NCBI GenBank assembly: GCA_030146915.1
Contig: JASLAT010000005.1
Location: forward strand, 106,487-170,486
Reading direction: 5' to 3'
Length of the DNA: 64,000 nucleotides
Source: Tissierellales bacterium
GTDB taxonomy: Bacteria > Bacillota > Clostridia > Tissierellales > Tissierellaceae
Shown here piece by piece: positions 1 to 9,077 of this stretch. Made by a program: the position numbers and the translations under genes. Below the pieces are notes generated by a model that did not search any database, was not told the origin of the DNA, and saw only the letters and a list, made by a program, of their open reading frames with translations. Position 1 is the stretch's first letter. Each line of letters starts with the position of its first letter.

Positions 1-242
1 GACCTTTAGGTGGTTCAAGAGGTGTTATGACAGAAATAGTAAACAGCTATGGACCACAATCATTAATTGGTAGGACGGTATCTGTTATGATGGGATCAAC
101 TGATACGACTTTTTATATACTATCGGTATACTTTGGTTCAGTAGCTATTAAGAAGCATAGACATGCTGTTAGTGTGGGTTTGATAGGGGATTTAGTTGGA
201 ATGTTATCAGCTATTTATATAACTAGGATATTTTTCTTATAG
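1..242 (+). CDS. spmB: Spore maturation protein B, C-terminal part (5' end outside the window)
   Basis: The reading frame is open from base 3 to the stop at 240-242, so the gene begins before the window. The visible residues include GRTVSVMMGSTDTTFYIL followed by YFGSVAIKK, which is the characteristic C-terminal stretch of SpmB proteins (nucleoside-recognition/Gate domain membrane family). Two hydrophobic segments are visible. SpmB, with SpmA, is needed for full dehydration of the spore core in Bacillus and Clostridium, so its presence suggests a spore former. The next gene starts 8 bases downstream with its ribosome site overlapping the stop region, so the two may be co-transcribed. About the last 80 residues of a usual ~175 are present. 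Confidence 0.88.
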   Translation, partial: PLGGSRGVMTEIVNSYGPQSLIGRTVSVMMGSTDTTFYILSVYFGSVAIKKHRHAVSVGLIGDLVGMLSAIYITRIFFL

Positions 243-250
243 GAGGAAAT

Positions 251-1186
251 ATGGATAAAGTTAAAAAAGTTAAGGCACTTGAAATAGGAGATACTATTGG
301 AATAGTATCTCCAGCTAGTGGTACTAATAGAGAAGAAGTTGATAAGATGAAAAGTTTAATAGAATCTTATGGTTTTAAAGTAAAAATGGGAAAGAGTCCT
401 TATGAAAAAAGAGGGTATCTTTCAGGAGATGATAAAGTAAGGGCAGAAGATATAAATAATATGTTTGAAGATAAGGAAGTTGATGGGATTTTCTGTGCAA
501 GAGGAGGTTATGGTAGCCCTAGAATTTTAGATTTATTAGATTATGAATTAATTAGTAATAATCCTAAAGTTTTTTTAGGATATAGTGATATTACTGCTTT
601 GCATACAGCTTTTAATCAGCTTTGTAATATGGTTACCTTTCATGGACCAATGGGTACTTCTGATATGATTCATGATTTTTCTGAGCAATCAAAGGAAAGT
701 TTACTTAAGGCTGTGATGAAAAAAAGAGAAAATTATAACTTAGATAATATTGATCAGTCAAAACTTAAGGTACTGTCTTCAGGAAAGGCAGAAGGTAAGC
801 TAGTAGGAGGAAATTTATCTCTAATAGCAGATACAATAGGAACAAAATATGCTTTAGATACTAGGGGAAAGATTTTGTTTTTAGAAGAAATAGAAGAAGA
901 ACCTAGGAACATAGATAGAATGTTAAATCAACTTAGATTGTCAGGTTTATTAGATAATGCAGAAGCTATAATATTGGGAAATTTTAAAGATTGTCTTCCT
1001 AAGAAAAAGGATAGCCTAACCTTGGATGAGGTCTTTAATGATTACCTAGCAGATCTAAATAAGCCTGTTGTTTCGAATTTTCAAGCAGGTCACTGTGAAC
1101 CTACTCTTACTCTACCTTTTATGGTTGATGCAGTTGTAGATACTTATAAAGGAATTATTAAAATAACAGAAAATTCTTTAATATAG
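251..1186 (+). CDS. LD-carboxypeptidase (S66 family, muramoyltetrapeptide carboxypeptidase/MccF-like)
   Basis: 311 residues, the usual length of the S66 serine peptidase family. The nucleophile region GYSDITALH places Ser112, and the later LEEIEEEPRNIDRML and FQAGHCEP segments carry the expected catalytic Glu and His. Family members remove the terminal D-alanine of murein tetrapeptides (LdcA) or cleave acyl-sulfamate antibiotics and peptides (MccF). No signal peptide is seen, so it acts in the cytoplasm, probably in murein recycling. AGGAGG lies 6 bases before the ATG. Which branch of S66 it belongs to cannot be settled by eye. Confidence 0.9.
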   Translation: MDKVKKVKALEIGDTIGIVSPASGTNREEVDKMKSLIESYGFKVKMGKSPYEKRGYLSGDDKVRAEDINNMFEDKEVDGIFCARGGYGSPRILDLLDYELISNNPKVFLGYSDITALHTAFNQLCNMVTFHGPMGTSDMIHDFSEQSKESLLKAVMKKRENYNLDNIDQSKLKVLSSGKAEGKLVGGNLSLIADTIGTKYALDTRGKILFLEEIEEEPRNIDRMLNQLRLSGLLDNAEAIILGNFKDCLPKKKDSLTLDEVFNDYLADLNKPVVSNFQAGHCEPTLTLPFMVDAVVDTYKGIIKITENSLI

Positions 1187-1240
1187 TCTATTCTTAGTGT
1201 TATAATATATATAAACTCTAAGGCAAGGATGAGATATTAT

Positions 1241-3094
1241 ATGATACTGGATGAAAATAAATATATAAAAATCTTCACAGATATGATGAGCGAGGGTTTT
1301 ATAGTTATAGATAAGCAAGGTATAATACAAATATATAATAAGAGGGCAATGGAGATATTTAAAATAAACCAAAGCCTTGATAAAAGCCACCCTTCTGGAA
1401 AATTAGAGAAGGGTGATATTATTATTATTGCAAATAATTCTTTAGGTCAAGATGATGGAGGTTTAAAAGGAGAAGACTTATCACTTTTAGGTTTAGAAAA
1501 TATTGATATAAATGAAGGAGATGCCTTTATAGCTATAGGTCAATATAGATATAAGGGCATAGAGCCGATTTTTATAAAACGAGATAGAAAATATAAAAAT
1601 GGGCTCTTAAGCTATAGTGGTTTAGTAAAAAATATTGGAGTTGATTCTGATATAGATTTTGCTAATAGATTAATTAGAATTAGAGTAGAAGATGAGAGTT
1701 ATGAAATAAAATATAATAATTCAATAGGACATATGGTTGTATTAGATAGGGTTACAAAAGATGTTAAATTTTTTCAGCATTATGGATATACAGCTAGGGA
1801 TGAATCAATAAAAAATATATTAAAAGGTAAAAAGTATTTAGATAAGGGAAAAAATAGTAGCGACTTTAAGTTAATAGGCAAGAATATAAAAGAGGTAAAT
1901 AGGAGCAACTATATTATAGATGAGTTTTTAAATATAGCTAGTGGAGCAAAGAGAAGAGTTATATCTAAAAAAGAGGAGATAAATGGAATTCAAACCTTAT
2001 GTAGCATAGTTCCAGTAAGCGATAAGGGAAATTTATTAGGAGCCGCACTAAAAGTAGAAGATATAACTGATATAGAGGAAACTAAACATGAAAGAGATCA
2101 AGCTTTTATAAAATTAAAGAAAGCGGAAGATAAGCTATATGAAGATAATTTACTAAATAAAGCTTTTAAAAATTTCATCGGAGAGAGTAAAGAAATATTA
2201 GAGGTAAAACGTCTAGCTTATAGGGCATCTAGGTCCAAATCTAACTTACTATTGTTAGGAGAGAGTGGTACTGGTAAAAGTTATTTGGCTAAACTTATTC
2301 ATAAAAATAGTGAATTTAGTAGGGGACCTTTTATAAGTGTAAATTGCGGTGCAATTGCAGAAAATCTTTTAGAATCAGAGTTATTTGGATATGAAGAAGG
2401 GGCTTTTACTGGTGCTAGTAAAAGAGGAAAAAAAGGTTATTTTGAAATTGCAGATGGTGGTAGTTTATTTTTAGATGAAATAGCAGAAATTCCAGTTAGT
2501 TTACAGGCTAAATTACTAGAAAGTATTCAAAGCAAGACTTTTTATAGGGTAGGAGGAAGTAAGAAAATTAAGGTAAATGTAAGAATTATTACTGCTACTA
2601 ATAAAAATTTAGAAGAGGAAATCCTAGCGGGTAGATTTAGGGAAGATCTTTATTATAGGATAAATGTTTTGCCTATAATGATTCCTTCTTTAAGGGAGAG
2701 AAAGGAAGATATTAGTCAGTTGGTTAATATATTACTACCTAGAATTTCTAAAGAACTTGGTTTATCTAGGAAGGAACTGTCGCCTGAGGCTATGAAGAAA
2801 TTATACTTGCATTCATGGCCGGGAAACATAAGGGAGCTTGAAAATGTTTTAGAAAGAGCTGTAAATTTAACAGATCATAATTTAATATTAAGTCAAGATA
2901 TAGTCCTTAATGAAGATTTTGATGATATAGAAGAAGATAAAAAAAGTTTTCAGGAGTTAGTAGCTTTATCAGAAAAAAGAATAATAAGACAAACCCTTAA
3001 TATTTATAAGGGGGACAAACAAAAGGCTATGAAATCATTAGAGATGAGTAGAAGTAATTTTTATAAAAAACTAAAAGATTATGATTTAAACTAG
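1241..3094 (+). CDS. Sigma-54-dependent transcriptional activator with PAS domain (Fis-type HTH)
   Basis: About 617 residues. The N-terminal part reads like a PAS sensor (SEGFIVIDKQGIIQIYNKRA), followed by a longer middle region ending in a second PAS-like segment with EDITDIEETK. The AAA+ domain has Walker A GESGTGKS, the sigma-54 contact loop GAFTGA and Walker B GGSLFLDEIAEIP. A Fis-type helix-turn-helix (KAMKSLEMSRSNFYKKL) ends the protein. I place the start at the ATG at 1241, with AAGGATGAG upstream; the ATG at 1229 in the same frame is less well spaced. The dipeptidase gene begins 8 bases after the stop, so the regulator probably shares an operon with it. I found no convincing -24/-12 promoter in the window, so its targets may lie elsewhere. 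Confidence 0.92.
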   Translation: MILDENKYIKIFTDMMSEGFIVIDKQGIIQIYNKRAMEIFKINQSLDKSHPSGKLEKGDIIIIANNSLGQDDGGLKGEDLSLLGLENIDINEGDAFIAIGQYRYKGIEPIFIKRDRKYKNGLLSYSGLVKNIGVDSDIDFANRLIRIRVEDESYEIKYNNSIGHMVVLDRVTKDVKFFQHYGYTARDESIKNILKGKKYLDKGKNSSDFKLIGKNIKEVNRSNYIIDEFLNIASGAKRRVISKKEEINGIQTLCSIVPVSDKGNLLGAALKVEDITDIEETKHERDQAFIKLKKAEDKLYEDNLLNKAFKNFIGESKEILEVKRLAYRASRSKSNLLLLGESGTGKSYLAKLIHKNSEFSRGPFISVNCGAIAENLLESELFGYEEGAFTGASKRGKKGYFEIADGGSLFLDEIAEIPVSLQAKLLESIQSKTFYRVGGSKKIKVNVRIITATNKNLEEEILAGRFREDLYYRINVLPIMIPSLRERKEDISQLVNILLPRISKELGLSRKELSPEAMKKLYLHSWPGNIRELENVLERAVNLTDHNLILSQDIVLNEDFDDIEEDKKSFQELVALSEKRIIRQTLNIYKGDKQKAMKSLEMSRSNFYKKLKDYDLN

Positions 3095-3102
3095 GAGGAA
3101 AT

Positions 3103-4347
3103 ATGAAAATAATAATGGATGGTCATAACGATACCATAATGCACCTTATAGATGAAGAAAGTTTACTAGTAAATAAAGATTTATCAGATAAGTTAGATTT
3201 ACATATAACTTTAGATAAGTTGGAAAGCTCAGGACTAAATGCTCCAATTTTTGCAGCTTTTACAGAGGGCTATTACGACAATGAGGTTTTAGTAGATAAA
3301 TCATTATCTAAAACTTTAAGTATTATTAATGGTCTATATCACAATATAGAGATAAATAAAGATAGAATGGCCTTAGCTAGGAATCCTGAAGAAATTTTAA
3401 AAATTATAGCTATGGATAAAGTAGCTGCGTTACTATCTATTGAAGGAGCATATTTTATAAATGAAAGTAACTATGTAGATATTCTAAAGCAAATGGATGA
3501 TCTTTCGGTAAGCTTAATAGGACTAACTTGGAATTATTCAAACAATTTAGCTCAGGGGGTTGCAGGAGTTTATTCTGATGCTAAGACTAAGTCTTTTAAA
3601 GGTCTTAGTAAATTAGGAAAAGAGACTCTTAAAATTATGGAAAACTTAGGAATTTTGGTAGATGTTTCTCATATAAGTGAAGAGAGTTTTTATGATATAG
3701 CTAAAATTACAAATTTACCATTGATTGCTAGTCATTCTGGTGTTTATAATTTAAGAAGTCATAGAAGGAATTTAAAGGATGAGCAGTTAAAACTTATTGC
3801 TAAATCTAATGGTCTAGTAGGTGTGGTTTTAGCAGATAGTTTTTTATCAGAGTCCAATTCAACATTAAAAGATTATATAGATCATATAGATTATATAGTT
3901 AAACTAGTAGGAATAGATCATGTGGCATTAGGATCTGATTTTGATGGTGCTAAGCTACCAGAGGATTTAAAAGATTCATCAGAGCTTAATAAAATATTTG
4001 AACTTCTTAAAAAATCAGGATATAGTCAGGAAGATTTAGAAAAAATAGCATATAAAAATTTTTTTAGAGTATTAAATTTAGCTCAAAGGAGAAAAAAGAT
4101 TTCTAAAAAATTAAATGCAAGTGTGGATATGGATATAGGTAATAAAATAAAATTTAAGATAAATGATGAAGTTTTTAAGTTTAGACTAATAGTAAATGGA
4201 AGAGAAATAGAAAGTTTTAAGCCCCAAATAGGCAAGGAATACAGTTTCTTCTCCAAATTTAATTTAGAAAAATTTTCTCTTGTAAGCTTGGAGTTTTCAA
4301 AATATGATGCTGTTGATAGGTATACTTATATAAATTACCAGGGATAA
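3103..4347 (+). CDS. Membrane dipeptidase, M19 (renal dipeptidase) family, with C-terminal extension
   Basis: 414 residues. The metal-binding N-terminal motif is MDGHNDTIMHL; later motifs are GLTWNYSNNLAQG, VDVSHISEESF, ASHSGVYNLRSHRRN and HVALGSDFDG, all typical of zinc M19 peptidases, which cleave dipeptides, often with D-residues at the second position. The M19 fold ends near residue 335; the remaining ~80 residues (KKISKKLNASVDMDIGNK onward) are not part of the usual family and look like a small beta-rich add-on of unknown role. No signal peptide. It follows the sigma-54 activator by 8 bases with AGGAGG before the ATG. A second, shorter M19 gene lies at 62906-63877. Confidence 0.92.
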   Translation: MKIIMDGHNDTIMHLIDEESLLVNKDLSDKLDLHITLDKLESSGLNAPIFAAFTEGYYDNEVLVDKSLSKTLSIINGLYHNIEINKDRMALARNPEEILKIIAMDKVAALLSIEGAYFINESNYVDILKQMDDLSVSLIGLTWNYSNNLAQGVAGVYSDAKTKSFKGLSKLGKETLKIMENLGILVDVSHISEESFYDIAKITNLPLIASHSGVYNLRSHRRNLKDEQLKLIAKSNGLVGVVLADSFLSESNSTLKDYIDHIDYIVKLVGIDHVALGSDFDGAKLPEDLKDSSELNKIFELLKKSGYSQEDLEKIAYKNFFRVLNLAQRRKKISKKLNASVDMDIGNKIKFKINDEVFKFRLIVNGREIESFKPQIGKEYSFFSKFNLEKFSLVSLEFSKYDAVDRYTYINYQG

Positions 4348-4428
4348 TCTTCTTATAATGATGAAATCTTAATCTTAATAGTATATAATATCTATAGTTA
4401 GAGACTATTTTAAATAGGAAGGGATATT

Positions 4429-5382
4429 ATGAAAAAATTAAAAAGACTACTCATAGTGATAGTAGGTTCTTGTTTGTTACTATCGCTTTCGGCGTGCAAC
4501 GATATAAAAAATGACACTGAAGCTCAGACTACTCTTTTAGAAGAGGATCAAGAAAAGCTAGATAGAGAAAAGATAGTTGAAATTATGGAAACCTTTGCAA
4601 AGTTAGAATCAGAAGGTAATTATAATAAAATTTATAAGTATATAGATGAAAATGCTAAGATTGTGGGAAAGGAAAAAGCTAGTAAAATGGTTCTATCCTT
4701 AGAAGATATCCTGGAAAAAAATATATATACTTATGAAGAGAAGCTAAATAGTCAAGAGAACTTTAAAGAAATAAGTTCATTAAGTGATGAAAGTATATTT
4801 TTAAATGAGAAAAACATTCATACTTTAGCTAATAAGGATCTTGAGAAGTTAATATCTAATATTTTAGATTCAGGTTATAAAATTAGGCTTGGAGAAAATA
4901 AAATCCATGTTAGTGTTAACTATGATGAATTGCTAAAGTTTGGACCAGATAGTTTAGAGTCAACTTCAAACTACTTAAATATAATGGCTAATTATATTGA
5001 TAATCCAAATATAATTAATGGACAAATAAGCCTTAGTTATGATGAATTGGCAGCTAGAGTTATGAAATTAGAAAGTTTTATTACAGAATATCCAGAATCA
5101 TCGAGAAGAGAAGACATATTAAAACTTTACAGACAGTCTTTAACAGACTACCTAATAGGAAGTGAAAAAACTCCCATATCTAATAATGGAGGTTTAAATA
5201 AAGATTTATTAAATAGTTATAAAAATACATCCAAACTAAAGGAAGGTATTAGTCCAGCAATAATTAGAAAGTACCTATCTTTAATTACAGATGAAAATAT
5301 TTTATCTAAGGATGATAGAGATGTTTACATACTATCTTTGATAAATGAAGCATTATCATATATTGAAGAAAAGGTATGGTAG
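4429..5382 (+). CDS. Predicted lipoprotein of unknown function
   Basis: 317 residues. The start is MKKLKRLL, then a hydrophobic stretch and the lipobox LSAC with the lipidated Cys at 23, so the protein should be exported and anchored to the outer face of the membrane. The rest is charged and mostly helical in appearance, with an N-terminal segment (residues 40-120) that could be a DUF4878/NTF2-like fold, but I do not recognise a family. It sits 80 bases after the dipeptidase; AGGAAGGG precedes the ATG, and a TATAAT hexamer is seen at 4384-4389 without a good -35. Function unknown. Confidence 0.75.
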   Translation: MKKLKRLLIVIVGSCLLLSLSACNDIKNDTEAQTTLLEEDQEKLDREKIVEIMETFAKLESEGNYNKIYKYIDENAKIVGKEKASKMVLSLEDILEKNIYTYEEKLNSQENFKEISSLSDESIFLNEKNIHTLANKDLEKLISNILDSGYKIRLGENKIHVSVNYDELLKFGPDSLESTSNYLNIMANYIDNPNIINGQISLSYDELAARVMKLESFITEYPESSRREDILKLYRQSLTDYLIGSEKTPISNNGGLNKDLLNSYKNTSKLKEGISPAIIRKYLSLITDENILSKDDRDVYILSLINEALSYIEEKVW

Positions 5383-5438
5383 TTAGGATTATTTGAGATA
5401 TTACTATATTCTAGACAGTTTAGGTAGAGGTGTAAAAG

Positions 5439-6461
5439 ATGAGAAAATTAAGAAAAAAAGAACATGTTGAGAACTATTTAAGGACTATGTACGAAGGAGA
5501 TACTCTATTAGGAGATGTATTTTTATCAAACAACTCCTTACCAGGTCTAAACTTTGATGACATATCAACAAAAGTAAAGTTTTTAGATAAGGAAATAAAC
5601 TATCCTGTAATGATTAATGCAATGACAGGAGGGTCTGAATTTACAGAGAGTATCAATAGGGACTTGGCTAAATTAGCTAAGAAATTTAAAATACCAATAG
5701 CAGTTGGATCCCAAACTATAGCTTTATGTGAGGGAGAAGAGGAATGTATAAATTCCTTTAGTGTTGTTAGGGATATTGTAGGTGAGGATGGTATAGTTAT
5801 ATCAAATTTATCTGCAAGTGCTTCTTTAGAAGAGTGTCAGGAGGCTTTAGATTTAGTAGATGGTGATGCTATACAGCTGCATCTTAATCCCGGACAAGAA
5901 ATAGTTATGGCAGAAGGAGATAGAGACTTTAGAGGCATATTAGATAATATAGAACATATAAGCAATAATATAGATAAGCCTTTAATTGTAAAAGAAGTGG
6001 GTCTTGGTATATCTCAGGAAGTTGCTAATAAGCTTTATAATGTAGGAGTAAAGTATATAGATATATCAGGAAGTGGTGGAACTAACTTTATAGAGATAGA
6101 AAATTTAAGAAATAGAGATATCGATCTATCAGAACTTTATTGTTGGGGTATACCTACTGCTATGTCTATTATAAAGGCAAAGGAAGTAGCAGAAGATATT
6201 TGTATAATAGGCAGTGGTGGGATAAGAAATAGTTTAGATATTGTTAAGGCAATAGTTTTAGGAGCTGATATTACAGGCATTGCTGGCGAATTAATTTCTT
6301 ATTTACTTCATGGTGGCTATGAAACGGCAGATAAATATTTAGAAACTACTATGTACAAGCTTAAGGTAATTATGCTTTTACTAGGTAAGGCTACAATTGA
6401 TGAGTTGAAAGATACAGAATATATTGTTAAGGGTCAACTTAAGGACTTATTAGAAGGCTAG
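5439..6461 (+). CDS. fni: Type 2 isopentenyl-diphosphate delta-isomerase
   Basis: 340 residues, the family length. The FMN-dependent isomerase interconverts IPP and DMAPP for isoprenoid synthesis. Signature segments are RKKEHVENYL at the N-terminus, MINAMTGG, AVGSQ, QLHLNPGQE with MAEGDRDFRG, and the phosphate-binding stretches ISGSGGTNF and GSGGIRN of a flavin TIM barrel. No other isoprenoid gene is in the window, so it stands alone here between a lipoprotein and birA. It ends in a clear hairpin terminator at 6456-6481. Confidence 0.95.
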   Translation: MRKLRKKEHVENYLRTMYEGDTLLGDVFLSNNSLPGLNFDDISTKVKFLDKEINYPVMINAMTGGSEFTESINRDLAKLAKKFKIPIAVGSQTIALCEGEEECINSFSVVRDIVGEDGIVISNLSASASLEECQEALDLVDGDAIQLHLNPGQEIVMAEGDRDFRGILDNIEHISNNIDKPLIVKEVGLGISQEVANKLYNVGVKYIDISGSGGTNFIEIENLRNRDIDLSELYCWGIPTAMSIIKAKEVAEDICIIGSGGIRNSLDIVKAIVLGADITGIAGELISYLLHGGYETADKYLETTMYKLKVIMLLLGKATIDELKDTEYIVKGQLKDLLEG

Positions 6462-6482
6462 AATTTATTCTAGTCTTTTTTA
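6456..6482 (+). terminator. Rho-independent terminator after fni
   Basis: An 8-bp stem (GGCTAGAA paired with TTCTAGTC, one G-T pair, loop TTTA) is followed by a run of six T. The stem overlaps the last codons and stop of fni. Confidence 0.85.
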
Positions 6483-6494
6483 TTAGGAGGTAAT

Positions 6495-7472
6495 ATGAAG
6501 GATAAAGTATTAGAAATTTTAAAAAGGGAAGAAGATTATATCTCAGGTCAAAAGATATCAGATAGTTTTAATATGACTAGATCTGCTATTTGGAAGCATA
6601 TAAATAAGTTAAAAGAGGAAGGTTATGAAATAGAATCCTCACCAAGATTAGGTTATAGGCTAGTAAATAGTCCTGATAGACTTAGCTATGCAGAGTTAGC
6701 AACTGGCCTTAAAACTAAGTATATAGGAAGAGATGTATTATATCTAGATACTGTAGACTCAACTAATAAATTAATGAAAGAGATGGCAAAAGATAAAGAA
6801 GAAGGATTTATAATCGTTAGTGAGGAGCAGACTTTAGGTAGAGGGAGAATGGGAAGAGATTGGATATCTCCAAAAAACAAAGGAATATATTTTAGTCTTT
6901 TATTAAAACCAAAGTTACATCCTATTTATGCAAGCAGAACAACCCTAATAGCAGCAGCGGCATTAGTATTAGCTTTAGAAGAATTAGGTATAAAAGCTGG
7001 TATTAAATGGCCAAATGATGTACTTATAAATAAGAAAAAAATATCAGGAATACTAACAGAAATGAAAGGAGATATAGACTACTTAGATTATATAGTAGTA
7101 GGTATAGGAATTAATGTAAACTTAGATAGTAAAGATATACCAAAACAATTAAAGTCTAGAGCCAGCTCTATAAAAATAGAAAGTAAAGAAGTAAAAAGAA
7201 AGGAACTTTTAAGTAGATTTTTAAATAATTTTGAACTTTTATATGATGAATTTAAATTAGATGCTAGTATGAATAAAGCTTTAGAGGTTAATAGAGCTTA
7301 CAGTGAGGTTTTAGGAAAAGATATAAAAGTGATAGGTCCTAAAGATAGTTATCAAGCTAAGGCTTTAGATTTTTTAGAGGATGGACAGCTGTTAGTAGAG
7401 AAAAAAGATGGTAGTAAAGAGAAATTATACTCTGGTGAAATTTCTGTAAGAGGGTTAGATGGTTATATATAA
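6495..7472 (+). CDS. birA: Bifunctional biotin-protein ligase / biotin operon repressor
   Basis: 325 residues in the full repressor-ligase layout. Residues 1-60 form a winged helix (ISDSFNMTRSAIWKHINKL) that binds DNA. The ligase domain has the biotinoyl-AMP loop GRGRMGRDW (about 115-121) and KWPNDV (from 171), and a C-terminal SH3-like domain follows. It attaches biotin to carboxylases and, when biotin is plentiful, represses biotin genes. A matching BirA operator is found far away at 45010-45040, upstream of bioY-bioB. GGAGG lies 6 bases before the ATG. Confidence 0.96.
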   Translation: MKDKVLEILKREEDYISGQKISDSFNMTRSAIWKHINKLKEEGYEIESSPRLGYRLVNSPDRLSYAELATGLKTKYIGRDVLYLDTVDSTNKLMKEMAKDKEEGFIIVSEEQTLGRGRMGRDWISPKNKGIYFSLLLKPKLHPIYASRTTLIAAAALVLALEELGIKAGIKWPNDVLINKKKISGILTEMKGDIDYLDYIVVGIGINVNLDSKDIPKQLKSRASSIKIESKEVKRKELLSRFLNNFELLYDEFKLDASMNKALEVNRAYSEVLGKDIKVIGPKDSYQAKALDFLEDGQLLVEKKDGSKEKLYSGEISVRGLDGYI

Positions 7473-7481
7473 TAGTAAAAA

Positions 7482-7513
7482 ACAGCCTTAGTCAACTTTT
7501 GTTGACTGGCTGT
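7482..7513. terminator. Bidirectional terminator between birA and the convergent gene
   Basis: Inverted repeat ACAGCC...GTCAAC / GTTGAC...GGCTGT with a TTT loop and a 3-base bulge. Read on the minus strand it is followed by TTTTTTAC, a good U tract; on the plus strand the tail is weaker (AAAATTT). Confidence 0.8.
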
Positions 7514-7518
7514 AAAAT

Positions 7519-8199
7519 TTATTGCTTTTTATCAACTCTGTATTGTTGCATTATGCCTGCAAATATTTCAGAACTGCTTGGTGGTGTATAGGTTATAGCA
7601 TTAGCACCTGCTTCAATAGTTTCTAAGATAGACTCTTCAGTAGGACCTCCAGTTGCTATTATAGGAACCTTATCACCAAATTTTTCTCTAAGCATTTTAA
7701 CAACAAGAGTGGTGTTAGATCCACCTGAAACATTGAATATTTTAGCGCCTGCTTTTAATTTACCTTCGAAATCATCATGTCTTGATGCTATAGTAGCGAT
7801 TATAGGAATATCCAGAACGCTGCTCATTTCTGCGATTACTTCATTAGATGTGGGAGCGTTTACCACAACCCCATAGGCCCCTAAAAGTTCAGCTTGCATA
7901 GCAATTGCTACTGATCTCTTTCCTGTTGTTAATCCTCCACCAACTCCTACAAATACAGGTACAGGTGAAGTCTCTATTATTGCCTGAGTAATAGATAATT
8001 GTGGTGTAAAAGGGTAGACAGCCATTATGGAACTGGCGTTACTATTTTTTATTATAGCCACATCTGTAGTAAACAATAGTGATTTAATTCTTTTTCCTAG
8101 AATTTTAATTCCACTGGCCTTATAAATAGCCTCTGGAATCACGATACTTCTAGATCTTAATGTAGTTTTAACTTCTGGTACAAATTTTTCTTTTTTCAT
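7519..8199 (-). CDS. Uncharacterised phosphate-binding TIM-barrel-like protein, often labelled hydrolase
   Basis: 226 residues from the ATG at 8199, chosen because AAAGGGGGG sits 8 bases upstream; an in-frame upstream ATG at 8232 has no such site. The sequence has barrel-like repeats: VFVGVGGGLTTGKRSV, GAYGVVVNAPTSNEVI, AKIFNVSGGSNT and PIIATGGPTEESI, the last two resembling phosphate-binding turns of KDPG-aldolase or ThiE-like barrels. Close homologues are common in anaerobic Firmicutes but I know of no demonstrated activity. It is transcribed alone, convergent to birA. Confidence 0.72.
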   Translation of the reverse strand: MKKEKFVPEVKTTLRSRSIVIPEAIYKASGIKILGKRIKSLLFTTDVAIIKNSNASSIMAVYPFTPQLSITQAIIETSPVPVFVGVGGGLTTGKRSVAIAMQAELLGAYGVVVNAPTSNEVIAEMSSVLDIPIIATIASRHDDFEGKLKAGAKIFNVSGGSNTTLVVKMLREKFGDKVPIIATGGPTEESILETIEAGANAITYTPPSSSEIFAGIMQQYRVDKKQ

Positions 8200-8356
8200 G
8201 AAAATTCCCCCCTTTAATATTCCACTACCCATTATACAACAAAATAAAGAAAAAGCCCTAATAAAAACTTTATAAAGTATTAAAAAGATTAAAGTTTAAA
8301 ATATGTTATAATATATATTAATACATTCGTCTATAATTTTATAAAGGAGTGGAGAT

Positions 8357-9058
8357 ATGAAAGGAAGTGAAGAATTGTCAGCATTGTGGGATACTATAAC
8401 TAGTGTATTACCCTTGGCAGGAATTTTATTGATTTTGCAACTTTTAGTATTTAAAAAACCTCTTCATAATAATAAACAGTTTATTCTAGGTTTTATTATG
8501 ACTGTCTTAGGTTTACATTTTTTCTTACAAGGTGTTGAATTGAGTTTAATTCCCCTAGGAGATTCAGTAGGGAGCAACTTTGTTTATATAGAAAAGAAAT
8601 GGATTGTTCTTATAATTAGTTTTATAATTGGTTATTTTGCTACTCTAGTAGAGCCAGGGCTTAAGTCTTTAGCTTTAGAGATAGAGGAGTTATCGGCAGG
8701 AGCTATACCGAATAAAGTCTTGATTCATGGTGTAGCGGTAGGATTTGGCGGAGGAATGCTTATAGGATTGGCCAGGATTTTATATGATATACCATTTATT
8801 AAAATAATAGTTCCTTTATTATTGGTCGTGGTTGGACTTGTATTTATTACTCCAGAGCCTTTTAATACAGTAGCTTTTGATGCAGCGAGTGCTACAACTG
8901 GACCGGTAAACATTCCTATAAATATGGCTTTAGCTGTAGGATTAGCTTCAGTTATAGAAGGAATAGACCCTTTATTAGCGGGGTTTGGTGTTGTAGGATT
9001 AACATCAGTAGGCTCGATGATATCTGTTATGATTTTGGGAATAATGACGAAAATATAA
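8357..9058 (+). CDS. DUF1538 family integral membrane protein
   Basis: 233 residues, mostly hydrophobic, with six or so predicted membrane helices. The helix starting LVEPGLKSLALEIEELSAG, the glycine-rich GVAVGFGGGMLIGLARI and the ending ASVIEGIDPLLAGFGVVGLTSVGSM are features of DUF1538 proteins. Members are usually encoded beside a P-II-like gene, as here (19 bases downstream), which suggests a transporter whose activity is gated by the P-II protein. The substrate is unknown. AAAGGAG stands before the ATG and a TATAAT hexamer is at 8307-8312. Confidence 0.82.
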   Translation: MKGSEELSALWDTITSVLPLAGILLILQLLVFKKPLHNNKQFILGFIMTVLGLHFFLQGVELSLIPLGDSVGSNFVYIEKKWIVLIISFIIGYFATLVEPGLKSLALEIEELSAGAIPNKVLIHGVAVGFGGGMLIGLARILYDIPFIKIIVPLLLVVVGLVFITPEPFNTVAFDAASATTGPVNIPINMALAVGLASVIEGIDPLLAGFGVVGLTSVGSMISVMILGIMTKI

Positions 9059-9077
9059 TAAAAGTAGGAGGATAGTA

